Shown piece after piece: positions 1 to 14,152 of a DNA stretch of 64,000 nt. The stretch is from Platynereis dumerilii (Eukaryota > Annelida > Polychaeta > Phyllodocida > Nereididae): positions 51,672,629 through 51,736,628 of the forward strand of contig JAPTHN010000011.1 of assembly GCA_026936325.1 (NCBI GenBank). The letters run 5' to 3'. The position numbers were made by a program, and so were the translations under genes. The notes beneath the pieces are model-generated. The model had not been told where the DNA came from and made no database searches. It saw only the letters and a program-made list of their open reading frames with translations. The first letter of the stretch is position 1. Each line of letters starts with the position of its first letter.

Positions 1-455
1 CAAACAACCCATGTCTAAGCTGAGTGCTGCGTCTCATTGTTTTCCAAACAAAATGTGATGCTGTTTTTCACAAGACACTAGTCATCACAATTTCAAACAA
101 CTTTTTTTGTCAGTAATTGCAACTCTCCATTGAGGCTAAGTAGTCTGTTTGGTTCAGTCACAGTGCATAGTGAAACATACATCATCCATGTGTCACTGCA
201 CCTTGTCAGTTTTCTGAAATCTGTGCTTGTAATAAACCAAATTATTCAATCAATCCCTGACATCACAGTTTTGGAATGAAGCAAATTGCAAACTTGAAAA
301 ACATGTAGCTATGAAAACGATAATAAGTGAGTCAGTCATTCTGTATGCTGTTAATTATTTTGAATCATGAAGTGGCAAAGTTCTCCTAAAATGACATTAA
401 TTAGAGTAACTGATACAATGACAAAATAAATATTTTTGATAGGAGGCATACAAAC

Positions 456-597
456 CAATCTCAGTATTGCCACAGACAAGCCGGGCATGAGGAAACTGTG
501 CCTTGAGATCCAGGAGTCGCGGCAAACTGACAGGTCTGAACCAAGTGCTGTTTTCGCCTACAAATTTCAGTGAGGTGTTGTCAAATTCATCATTTAG
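456..597 (-). CDS. XDH: XDH exon 8, FAD domain
   Basis: The exon starts after gcttgcag and encodes [32 protein letters not shown] and NTEIG, the first part of the FAD-binding fold. It ends in phase 1 at ATTG|gtttgt. Positions 1-455 show no further exon. Confidence 0.88.
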
Positions 598-3500
598 CTG
601 CAAGCAGAGATTTGGAAGAATGAAAAATTGAATTAATGATGAAATTCTAAAAATGTGAATTAATGATGAAATTCTAGTAATATTGAATTTCTGTCTAATA
701 TTTTTCTTTCATGTTTAGACATTTAGATGCCAAGGTTCAAAGTACGATTTCTTATGAATCGAATACGAACTTCACAGCTCCGAAAATAATAGATACCTAA
801 AAACAAACAATGCATGTACATTAGGGTGCTCCTTCTGCCCCCCAAAATTGAAAATTTTTCTGGATCCAACCTTACTTTTTTTTGGAGGTGAGGTTATCAA
901 TGTAGACAATTTTTCTGAAATTATATAAATTTGAAGAATTCCTAGGTGTAGCACATTGCAATTGAAATTTTGTCGTTTTTCGTAATTTCGAGAGAAAAGC
1001 AAAGAAATAGCTAATCAAGAGATAACATGGTTTGCATGATAAATCAGATTTAAACATACATAATGAAGTACAGACACCATTTGGGAAAGACAGAGGTCAG
1101 CTAAGTGCTAGGTACCACTTGCCAGGGTCATCATGACTCATCAATATGATAGGTGAACAACATCAAGTTTATGCTGTTTTCTGTGATTTTGGCGATAATT
1201 CAGAGAAGTTCATTTTGAAATCGATCTTCCTTTCTTGAATGATCTTAATAATCTGCTTCCAATTTTATCCTCTTTCTGCACAGTAATTTGTAACCCTAAA
1301 GGCACTGGAGATCTTTTTCCCTGAAATGCATCTGTCATCATATTGTCATTCAGAAGGTTCGGATGTGTACATCAATCTCCAAAAAGGATGGTTCAATCTT
1401 CATTAAAGAAACAATGTGCATGCCATAAGTCTGCAATCACTAACCCACATTTTCATATTTTCCCTCAATCCAGGAAAGAAATTTAAGGCTTTTGATGTCG
1501 GACATTTTATGGTTGTTTTAATATTTCTTGAACTAACTTACTGTATGCGTTTTTCTCATCAGTACGCAAGTGATCATCAAACAGTGTCAAAGCAATCATG
1601 TCAGGAACAAGAAAACAGAGACGATGTTTCAGTACTTTCAGCTCAGCTTCCCAAATTGTGGAGTGAGTTGTTAATAACTTGATGATATTATTGCATAGTA
1701 CGAGGTCATTGCTTGGGTTGTAGTTGAATTCAACCAAGGTGCATACACAAATACCTCACATTTGACGAATCATTAAATTTTTTGAATGCTGCGAGCACAG
1801 GCAAAAGCCTGGAGTCTTGTCTTAATTGTCACTATTTATTTATAATTGTCAAATAAAGACAAGACTCTATTCAAGCAACAGCTAACTAGAGTGCATAAGA
1901 AGCTTTGCCATCCAACTTGCACCCTCCTTTTCAAGTGACTGCTAGTCGCAATTGAAGAGTAGAAATACAGCAAGACAAGATCAAGTATCAATACATCATC
2001 AGAATTAGGGTACCTTCTGAAGTTTTACAAAATGTCTGCCACAATCTCTTTCAGCTCACTGAGGAAAGGCTGAAAACCACTATCCGCCATTGACGATGAA
2101 TTTAAATCACTGAATGACATTTTTTGGGGTAAATTTTCTCCTAATTTTGACATATAATGGTGAACATATTCATGGTCCTGTGCCCAGCCACTGTGTCAGG
2201 AGTCTTTCCTCTCTTGATGTTTTATTTCAGTAACACTTGAAATTCCTCATAGCGTTAAATATAAACTTAGTCCAAAGTCATCTTATTTGGGGCTAACAGG
2301 AAATATGTGCTCTCTCACAGAAAGATAAAACAAGTTCAGAGTATTTTTTTACCAAATATCTTCTCTATAAGCTATGAAGCTCAACAAGACCTGCTTCCTT
2401 TGGGAAGAATTGTAGACACAGTTTCTTGTAAAACAAATACCTTGATCCTAGTGCCTTGGCACTAAGAATGCTGCACAAAAGGACTATCCCAAGGATCTGC
2501 TGAATTTGATGATTGACATCTTTGTAGGCCTTTAAAACTTCTGAAATGTCCTTCACACTTTTACAATGTGAGGTACTGTGCAGGTGGTCACATTACAAAA
2601 CTTTAATTAAGTCACTACTAGTGTCACAAGTAAATGATTTAATGTGTAAATGACCACTGCATCTTGAAACTCTTGGCAACTTCTTATTTTTAAACTCATT
2701 TAAATGATCGAAATTCTAGTTTCCATCAAGATATAGCCTTATTTTGATAAAGGCATTCAAAGAAGTGAAAAAGTTTGATTTCTAACAAAGGTTACCATGT
2801 AATCAGGGGAAAAATAATTTTATTTGTTGTATAATATGCTACATATACTAAACCAGCCTTTTTATCAACAATTAATGATAATGTTATGACATTAATAGAC
2901 GACACAATCAGTGTTGCCACCTACAGTACCTTCCTGAACCTAAGCTGAGTCTTTAATCTGATTTTAAATTTAGAAATGAGTAAGATATGGATGGAAAATG
3001 CTGTTTTGACCCAGAAATCTTATTAAACAATATTCAAGGCTATTGAAAAAAATATGATAGATAACCTAGTAATTCACAAGAAATCGCACAATTTTAAGGA
3101 AATTTGATAAAATTCAATCCAAATGTGCTACACCTAGGCATCAATAAAATTTCTTGAAATTTGGCATGATTACTTCTATTGCCTAACCTCACCCACAAAC
3201 GAAAGTATACAGGGTTCTGAGCAAGTTGGGGCAAAAGAAGCCCCCTAATGTACATTGCAATCATTAACATTCCTTTTCCGATTTCGAAGAAATATCAAAT
3301 GAAACAGAAGAATAAATTATCGACCTGTAGTTCACTGGGGAAAATTGGTTCTTGAGTCGGTACATAAGGAGTGAATTCATCCGGATCTACCAAGGAGACA
3401 GGCTGAAAAACAAAATATTTTCAATAACAATGTCATTTTTCACCAAAAAAGCAAGTTTACAAGTTAGATCTGGTCCAATGTCGTGAGTTGGTAAAATTTC

Positions 3501-6500
3501 AGTTTTGGCCCAACATGGACATGCATTTTGGGTCATATCTCAACTTTCGTATAGAATTTATGCATGTATTATGAATCACATGAAAGCCAGTGATGTCCCC
3601 TTCCATGTAAATAGCAGGAAATGTATCCACTTCTCATAGCTTTTGATATGTTAAATGGTAAATGATTGCATATGGGATAAATTTTTGGTGTCACGCTGGA
3701 CACTGCATGTAAAAAATTCAAATAAAACTTTAAAATACAAGCAAGTAAATGCACATAAAATAAAATTTGAAATTTGGTATTATGCTCTGATTAGCTGAGC
3801 ATCTTGTGAATGCAGAAAAAAGGCCAAAATATGTTTTTGTATTTCAGAATGACATGTTTTGCATTATAAGGTTGTCATGTCACACTCAAAGCCAAAATGG
3901 ACAATGTAATTTTTGATGCATGAAAAACACCATTCACTGAATTGATTTTTAAACAAGAATCCATGGATTCAAAGGCTAGTCGATTCGGTAATAGGCCTAT
4001 TTTGATGGAGCAGTGATTAACATGGAATGGGTGATAGCATTATTCTCTATATTGCAACTGTCTCTCAGATATGGTTATCATAATTTTGAATAATGCGAAA
4101 TTTGCAGAAAAAAAGTCAGGTTTTAGACCAGGTATCTGCGAAATTGAATATTAAAGTCAACAGTGAATGGCCAAGCAGCTTTAGTTTTAGTGAAAACGTT
4201 AAGATAAAACATAACAAGAAATTATTATAAAAGATGTAACTCTATAAAGGCTCTTATTTTTTGAAGCTCATCAGTAGAAACAAACAATTTACACAGTATG
4301 ACAGCATTTTTGAGAGTTCCGCCATGGCCTAACTGGTAGGTGCGCTTGTCAACTGGCTTTGAGGGCGCGGGTTCAAATCTCATTCCGGGAACTCACTTTA
4401 GTCCGAGCTCATGGGACATTAAATGGAGGCGGGTTGTATCCAGTATTCTATGCTGGGGCAACTGAAAGACCCTGGGCATCCCTGAAATAGGGTATGTGCC
4501 AGACTCACAGTCTTCTCATCTCATCATCATACGGCGATCGCCTGCCTCGATATAGCCCACTTAGGTGCTGCAGAGGCGTAAAACACAAACAAACAAAACA
4601 AACAAATGACAGCATTTTTGTTCGAAAGGCTGTAATAATACAATGTACAAAGACCATCATCAAAAACAGAGCATTTCAAAAGAAATTAGCCACAAATTCT
4701 CAAAACATTCTGTGTACTTTATATATATAGAATGGTGTTGACTGTGCAGTCTATGTGCACCCAAGATACTTATATTATTACAGATCTTTTGAAATCATAA
4801 GTTTGTACTTTGTGCATACACAAAATAGACATTCACATTTACTTAGGCCTACTAACCACACATTTGGAAAACATGCATTGATATCATATGAAGGTTAAGT
4901 AACCAAAGTGAGGTCTAATTGCCCTGATCTAAAATTGCTTTCAAGCAATGTGTCTAAAATGAGATTAGATTAGATTTCTTTTATTTAATGAAATTCCTTA
5001 TTTACATATTGTTCAATAAAACACATTATATTATCACTAAGCAGACCAGTTGCACTCACTTTTGTTCATTTCCAACAGCACATTTTTGTTGATATGTTGT
5101 GTTTTTAAGTTGTGTCTGATAGATGTTATAAATTCAGCTTGTGTGTGAAAATGCTTAACAACAGCACTGGGGCTGCAATAACAATGAAACAGAGTTCAGG
5201 CCTATTTGTTTATAAGCCCATAGGTCTGGAAACACAGGTCTGGGCCAGCGCCATCTTTGCTTGGGTGAAATAACAGAATCTTTAGGGCCTGGTTTTGGGG
5301 TGATTTGTGGCTTTGAAAAATCTAAAAAAAATACTAGCATCTAGCTTTTATCTTTAGAAAACACACTGGATTCTTGAAATATTTTTATGAGGCCGATTTA
5401 TGGAGAAATGACAGGAAATATAACATGTAAACAAAACTTCGGACATCAACCTCGAGTGCTTCGGACGCACTTTTAACATAGAAAGAATGGTCGTACAGAG
5501 CCCAAACTTAGCTCAAAATGTAGGAAATTAAATTTCCTAAACATTGGTACCAGTTAGAAGGTGCTGCGCCCAGTATTAAGGCCTGCAGAGCGTGCTGCGT
5601 CATTGACGCAGCAATTGCACAAGGAAAGGTAGGATGGATACTGAGCCCTGCTCTGCTGATCTAATAGGCCCATACATAAACAAGCTATTGTTGTGATGTG
5701 GTACAACAGGAAATCAATATATTGAAACTCAAAATTTCCAAACAGTTGCAATCCAACAAGAAATTACGGTTTTTAAATTAAGGCTACATGGCCAAATTGG
5801 TATAAGTATAATAATTTACACAGTTATGTCTTGATAAATCAAAATACAGCACTTATTGCATAAATTGTGCTCTATTTGGCTGTCATTTTACTTGATAGAA
5901 GACAAAATAAATAAAAGAAGACATGTAACTTATGATGTAAGTGCAATTGAATTGATATTTCTTCTATAATCTGCTCAATTGAAAATCACATTAATGAACA
6001 CTTTTTAATTATTTACTCTCGTTCACAATATAAAACAAAAAATAATTACAGTTAATTAAAAGCATTGTGTCATACTTTCAAGAAATTATGATATTCTGCA
6101 ATTGCAATAACTTGATTTTTTTTTTTGACACAGATCAACGAATAATTGCAATCATTAGACACTACCTGCCAACTAAAGCCAATTGCCCTTAATTGATATT
6201 TCCTTTGACACTGACTGAGCTCCATGAGTAATTGCAAGCATCAGACACTACCTGCCAACTCAACCCAATTGATTTGATATTTTCTTTGACACTGCTCAAT
6301 GAGTAATTGCAATCATTTGACACTAGCTGTCAACTCTGAATGTGTCACTGCTCAGTAAATAGTATATAAAGATCAGCCTTGCTACATCAGTTCAGTGTAC
6401 AACAAGACATGCTTTAAGAAGAACATGCCAAGTCAGGACTGTTTAACTTCTGATAGAAAATGGCTCAAGCTTTGTTAAATCAAGATAGCAGAAAGAAAAA

Positions 6501-9500
6501 AGAATTGATAATGGCTGACAGAGAGATAGACAGAGTTTCTACCATCAACTTAGATGTAGACAGAGATGAGGTAATTCAAACAAGTGAAGTTCTTAATGAA
6601 ATACAAAGGAGAGGGCTGATAGAGGAGACAACTCAATTGCAACAATCGTTTCAAATGGTCTGTAATTTCTGCCAGTATAGCAAAGGACATCTTACAACAT
6701 TTGGGAGCAAGTCCTATGTTCTTAGGCAGCAGTCTCGTTAGGACAACATATGCATCAAGATTGAGAACTTACTTTCTCTACGATGCTCCATATGAGCTTT
6801 CTAAAGGTGAAATCTCCGATATCTTTAGTCAGTTTGGAGAGGTGCAGGATGTAAAAAGATTGACTTTCAGAGATTTTCCTGGAATCTATGATGGAAGAAT
6901 AGTCATTACCTTTAAAGATCAAACTTCATTCATTCCATAATCAATCCGGTTAGGGAAGCACGGTAGAATCACAATTAGAGAACCAGGGCAGAGAATACGT
7001 ATCCCAAAGTGTTACAACTGTGACGAAGAAGGGCATCTAGCCCAAGACTGTCCAAGGACAACAACTTGTGAAATATGCAAGAAAGGTTGTCATGATGTAT
7101 ATGACTGCCCCGAGAGTTCGAGAAGTGTACAAAAAAATCAAAATCAGGCCAATGAAAAAATGGCAAAAGAGAGAGCAGAGAAGGCGAAGCAAAAAAAAGA
7201 ATTAGAAGAAAGAAATTTAGCTATTTCAGCAAGCAAAGATAATGACTTCAGACCGCAATTCATGAGAGGTCAAGAAAACGCATATGAACATAGTGACAAA
7301 ACAGTGAGAGAGAACCTAGCGATAGGGGGTAGTCAAGAAATCGAGGAAGTGGGGGCAATAGGGGGCAGTCAAGAGATCGTAGAGTCGGAGATAGAGAAAG
7401 ACCTGGTCGATGAAGTGTTGCAGACTCTAATTGGGAAAGAAATAGAGGTAGAAGAGGTGGAAAACGTGACAAATGTGACAGCAGAAGACAATAAGGAAAA
7501 GAAAAATGACACCAGTCCTCCAGAATCAGTTATAGAGGAGTCATACCAAAAGTTTTGTAGTAATGTTGACGAAGGCATAGCCCATCATACAACATCTACT
7601 CCGACTGACAAATCAAAAGGTGTTAAGAACAAACGAGAGGAGACTCCTCCTAGTCTAACTATAGAGAGCCTAGACTCAGCCAAAAGAAAGAGTACAAAAA
7701 TGGCGAAATACAATAAGGAGGAGGGTGAATGGAAAACCCCTCATCCACCGCCCATGGTGACCTCAGCAGACAAACTAGAAAAGAAAGTAGCTGACTCAGG
7801 TGAAGTACAACAAAAAAAAGAACAGAAATCAATTACCATTAGAAGGGATAGAAGTAGAAGTGTGAGTAGGAGTAGAAGGAGAGATAAAGTAGATGAAAAG
7901 GAAGAGAAGAGAATAACAGGGGGGAAAAGTGAGGAAAAGGAAAGAAGTAATATGGCAGAAAGTCAGGAAAGACAAAAGAGGGAAGATGGAGAGGTCTCAG
8001 TGGAAGACCTAAAGAAAAACTTTGAGAAATTACAGTAATGACAGGCTCTTGGTGGCCAAGAAAATACCAGTCTTGTTTGGACGCTTTGAAACACCCACTT
8101 TCCCACAATAGAGAAGAAATAGGCTACAGTGTAACATGTATAGATAGACAATCCGGTGTTTAGTATACGGGTAGCATCAAAACCCATGAATAAATTATTA
8201 TGGCCAATGATAATAACTGAATAGTAATAGGGTAGGTGCCGGTAGTAAAACCCACCTGGTAACAAAAGTATGAAGAGAAGGAAAAATATGGAAAAGAGCC
8301 ACTGAAATCTTTCAGTAGAGATCAATCTTACTCCCTCTATTCTTGATCTATTCAAACAGGAATGGGCAAATTAGAAGTCTGGGATATCGCTGACCCGTGG
8401 GTGAAGGATCAATACCTTCAGAGACTAAATGAAGAAAACAAATGGCTATGTCCATTAATTGTTGGTGATTCGATGACGAGATCAATACCATTTAGGGGAG
8501 CGATATGCCACACAGTGCCAGGTGCCAACATCAACGCTTTGCGGGAATCTTTACGAACCGAAGGAAGGTATGAAAATTGCGATGTGGTCGTTCTTCTAGT
8601 TGGTACGAATGAAGTTACGGGGCACCGAACCTTAGAAGACCTGCAGCATGATTATGAAAACCTGATAAACCTTATTCGTTTGCAATACCCAAAAGTGCCA
8701 ATAATATGTATTGCAATTCGCTTGAGGCCAGTAGACATGGATTGGGAACTGGGACACATTACTCCTTTGACAACACGACGGGAAGACATCAATAATATGA
8801 TGAGACAAGTAATCCTCCCAAAGCCAGGATTTGTATGGAGAAATCCTTTCAAGATTGAGGCTGGAATGCAGGAAAATGGATTCCGAGATTTCAATAAGGA
8901 GGTCTTTAGTCACGATGGGCTGCACTGGAGTAGAGAGGGAAAGGAGAGGTTTGCCATCAGCTTGCATCATATAATTGTCTTTGACCTAGGTGAAATGGTA
9001 AAATATCTGCGGGAATGGAGACAAAAAGATTATGGAATGGAAAATGGGACCCCAAAGGTAGAAGCTAAGATAAAAGTTCAAGATGACCTGGTGCTATTCA
9101 AGGGTGAGAGCAGTGTACTGAGTAACTTCAGTCCAAGTGCAATTAGAATTGATGGGATTCCATATCAAAGCAGCGAAGCGGCCTACCAAACAGCCAAGGC
9201 TACCTTCCATAAGTACCATGCCCTAGCACAAATCTTACAAAAGCAAGCAAGTGGAAGAAAAACCAAACATCTGATAGAACAGCACCTCCCAAATACAGAT
9301 GTAAGGTGGGACCAAATCAAAAAAGATGTCATGTGGTACATTCTGATCCACAGATACGAGCAAGATGCTGCCTTGAGGGAGATCCTGAATGCAAACAAAG
9401 ACAAGGCTTTGGTTGAGGACACCAACAACATGTTTTGGGCCAGGGGGGTAGGTTGGAGGGGCTTAAATGTACTTGGTACCCTACTAGCAAGTGTGACCGA

Positions 9501-12500
9501 CGATGAAAACAGAGAAGCCACAAAAGATAAGTTGGGCAAAGACCTCAGTGAACTAAGGATAGATGTAGTAAGATCTGTTATGGGGGACATGCAATAATGA
9601 GGAATAAGGGAACCCAGGTAGGGTGCCGGTAGTAAAACCCACCCGATACTTATGTTGACTGATTGCGGTGCCAACTTTATAATGACTGACAAAAACCTGA
9701 AGCTTAGAAATTACAAAACAATCGCTTGAAATGGTTTTTTATTTTTTCTGAAAGAGGAAAAAAGAATAAATTTTTTTTAAAATCTTATTTCTTTATGTAA
9801 CTAACACTCAAAATAAAAAGAGAAAAAGGCTATTTTGCAATTTACCCTGATTTTTCACTTTACCTGAAACGTGTCGCTATGTGGCAAAAATGTGAAAATT
9901 GCTAAAACGACGTCTAAAGCCTGTGACTATCATTTAAGCCTGAATATTCCTACATAGTTGGTTGCCTCTTGATTCGGAGATTTCTTTTTTCCTTTAAAGA
10001 AATTCTAATGGATTTTGGAAGTAAAACCAATCCTATAAAAAATGAGATGTGGCTACGGTAGTAAAACCAGCCATGACAATAGAACAAGGCTATAAATAAA
10101 AGATCTAAGAAAATGTCCTTTGAAATAATATCCCTAAACTGCAGAGGTGGGATAAATGCCAAGCGTAAGTTGGAAAAGGTGATACTCTACCTAAAGGAAA
10201 GAGCTTGGGATATCGCTTTGCTGCAAGAAACATCTAAGATACACGAAAAAACATGGAAGAAATTAAGAGAAAGCTTAGAAATTCAAGGTTACCAACATGA
10301 AGGGACAGAGACCACTGCAGGGAAGGGAGTGGCTATACTAGTGAAGACGGTTCATAAAGACATCTTAAGTAAAATAGAATTGCATGAAAATAAGAGATTG
10401 ATTCAGGTCGACATAAAAATGAATGGCCAGACATATTCTCTGATAAATGCCTATATAAGTCCCCAGGGAAAGGAGAAAAGCAGCAATTTGAAAAGCTTAG
10501 ACAATCACATAAAAGGTATCACAAATGAAATCATCATAGGAGGAGACTTTAACAGTATCACGAAGAAGTCAGAGAGGTCAGGACTGACAGAATGTAAGGG
10601 TGTAGATGATGACTTTATAAATTTGATAACGGAAAACTACCTAACTGACCTAACAGAATTCTTTGACTACAATAGACCGACATATATTGGACAACAAAAT
10701 AGTGCAGTATTAGACAGATTCCTCACATCAAGTCCAGAAAAAGTTAAAGAATATGACATTGAAATTTGCCCATTTAGTGACCACATGCTCTTAAAAATAT
10801 CCTTGTTTGAAAAAAGCGAAAGGGAGAATAACAAAAAAGACAAAGGTTACTGGAAATTGAACACATCACTATTAGAAGATACACTAACCAAAAGAAGAGT
10901 TGAACACTTATGGGATGAATGGAGATTATTTAAGGATAGCTTCGAATCTATAGGGGAATGGTGGGAAAAAGGGAAATGCAAAGTAAGAAAACTATTGATA
11001 GAAATAGGAAAGGAAAAATCTAAGCAAAGAAAAGATAAAGAAAAGATTCTAAATAGCTGGATTTTAATGGAAATAGACAGCAAACATCCAGACTTTGAAC
11101 TAATTAACGAAAAAAGAAAACAGTTAAATGAATTACTAGAATATAAAGTGGAGGGAGCCAGGATAAGAGGTAAACAATTACTGCTTCCGATGGAGGAAAA
11201 AGGGTCAAAGAATTTCTTCAATCTTGAGGTGACCAACTATAAAAAAACCAGGCTAGATGCAATTATTCATGATGATAAAGAAATATTTGCGAAGGAAGAT
11301 ATTGTATCCAAAGTACACAAATTTTACTTGAACCTTTATACATCTGAAGGGGTAGATAATAATAGTGTCAAAGAACTACTAACTAACCTGAAAGAGAGCA
11401 ATGTATCAGATGAGGAAAAGGAAGAGCTAAATAGATTTATAGATAAGTCAGAAGTGCTAAAATCTTTGAAAAATATGAAAAATGGAAAGAGCCCAGGCAG
11501 TGATGGCCTACCTAAAGAATTTTACTTAACATTTTGGGAAACATTAGGAGATGACTTATTGGAAGTGATAAATAACAGCTACATTAAAAGGGAATTACCA
11601 AAATCACAAAGGGAAGCCATTATTAAATTACTATATAAGAAAGGTGACAGAAGGCTTTTGAAAAACTGGCGTCCAATTAGTCTCTTGAATGTTGATTATA
11701 AACTGTTGAGTGCCACTTTAGCAAACCGATTATCCAAAGTAATACATAAAGTGGTAGGGGAAACACAAGGATGTGCAGTAAAAGGAAGACTGATTTTTGA
11801 AAACTTGCGATTGATAGAAGATCTAATAGAAAGAGATGAGCTAAGTACCAGACCAACATGGACAGGGGGTATAATACGAGCAATAGATCTAGAAAAAGCT
11901 TTTGACAGGATTGAGCCTGAATATATTCAGAGAGTATTAGAAAAATTAAACTTGGGAAAGAACTTTCAAAACTGGATAAAGCTATTGTATACTAACATAA
12001 CAACGAGAGTTCAGACAGCCTATGGGATGACCAACAAAATAAATGTAACAAGATCAGTGAGACAAGGATGCCCCCTAAGCATGTTACTTTTTGTACTGGT
12101 AGCAGAGCCCTTCATAGCCACAATAAAAAAAGACACAAGAATAAAAGGCATAAATTTAAATAGTTCATACTCAATCAAGGTGTGCGCATATGCAGACGAC
12201 ACAACTCTGTTTCTTGGAAATGAGGAAGAAGGGAAAGCTAGTGAAGAAATATTAGAGAAATTTTGTCAAGCTTCGGGTGCGAAATGTAACAAAGAAAAAA
12301 CGAAACAATTGTACTTTGGGAATTTAAGAAAAGAAAAAAAGATTGTGGAACAAGAACCAATTGAGATATTAGGAGTATTATTTCACCATCTGAAGAAAAG
12401 AAGAGTTCATGAGAATTGGGGAAGAATAGTCGCTAGGATAAAGGGAAGTCTTGCAAGATGGAGGAATAGAACAGTAACAATAATGGGAAAGGCAACAGTC

Positions 12501-14080
12501 ATTAATGCATGTGTGATTTCAAATGTATTATATACCAACAGAATCATCCCTCCAGAGGAAAAGCATATACGGCTAATTGAAAAAGAAATTAATAAGTATC
12601 TCTATAATAACAGACCAATAGGTTACTCAAACGCACATATCGTTAGAACAACAAAAGAGGGAGGTTTCAATATACCAGATGTAAGAGCTAAAATAATAGG
12701 TCAACAATACATGTGGCTACATTATTACTTCAGTGGATCTTCTCATCCGTACAAGATACTTTTCAGTCAGATGAGCAGAGTAGGACAATCTCATGTACAC
12801 AAACAACAAGTTGTAAGTCCTTTGATCAAGGGCTCAATATCTACTTACAGCATGTTGACAAAAAGACTCTGTAATAAAAACTTAGACTGGACAAAAGTGA
12901 CTTTTAAAGAACTATATAAAATAGAGGTTAAGAAAAGAGTTGGAAAATTTGAATATGAGAAAATATTGGCAGGATTAAACTGGGAAGAGATATGGGGTAA
13001 ATGGAGTAATAGGGTATTTTCAAATAAACTGCGAGTAGGAATGCATCAAGTAATATCAAACCAATTTAACACAATGAAATACAGTAATGTCAATGGAAGC
13101 TGTAAATTATGTGGGATGGGATACATTCAATCGAGAGATCATACCTTTATAAACTGCCCAGGCATACAAGGCCTTAGAAAATATGTAGCAGCAAAATATG
13201 GGACAGGGTTGAAATCAGAAAAACTATTTTATGAAGGATACAAAGATTACGACTATATATATGCCCTTGCATATGTAAACACAATCATAAAAATCTCAAG
13301 AAGTGACAGATACAATTATAGACAGCCTGGAAATAGCGTAATGATTGAAAAATTTAATTACATTATAAGTAAAATGACATATGAAAGAAAAAAAAAAAAA
13401 GCAATGGGGATAAAATTTGGACGGATAAACTGGAAACAACCGGACTGATTGAACAACTTCTCCTTTGCACTTCATAAAATCGCACAAATCTCTTCTCCTC
13501 ATATAACAATAATAACACTAAGACTTAAGATGACCAGAAAAGACGAAAAACCCTAGACAGCCACTAATAAACATTGTATTAACAAATGATGGATTGTGAT
13601 GTAAGACTGGAAGGCTATAACTCTCAATATATTATTAATATATTGAGGTTTGATACTGCAACATAGTCTGGCAACTACGGTAGTAAAACCAGTTGTAAAA
13701 CAGCTTTGCGTATTAACTAAGCAACTTCGGTAGTAAAGCCAGTTGCAAAAGTAGGTTGAGTTATTGTCCGGCAACTCCGGTAGTAAAACCAGGTGCACAA
13801 GACAATCATAGCGACCGACACAAATCATCACACTACATCATAAAATTTAACTCGCCAGCACGTCCCACTGAATGAATGCACAGCTGTCTAGGGGGCAATG
13901 ATGAAACTAAAGAGGATGTAGGGCAAATAAACTCAGTGCAGTTTTGAGAGAGAGAGGAGCCAATGATGCCTGAAATATGGCAGAAATGGTGGACTTCTCA
14001 ATGATCTTGCCCAATGCTATGGACACTAATAATATGTAAAAGATATAATTACTAGAAACATCCTGAAAAGCTTCTGAGCA

Positions 14081-14152
<72 letters not shown>

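Noticed and set aside
6701-6940. Start of ORF1 at the internal methionine near 6701
   Set aside because: The same frame is protein-like upstream of that codon and an earlier start at 6460 fits the TATA spacing. The frame change near 6650 is better read as a lesion.
8234-13796. Reading the hairpin family as iron-responsive elements or a known riboswitch
   Set aside because: The loop is AGTAAA, not CAGTGN, and the bulge is two bases, not a single C. I know no riboswitch with this core.
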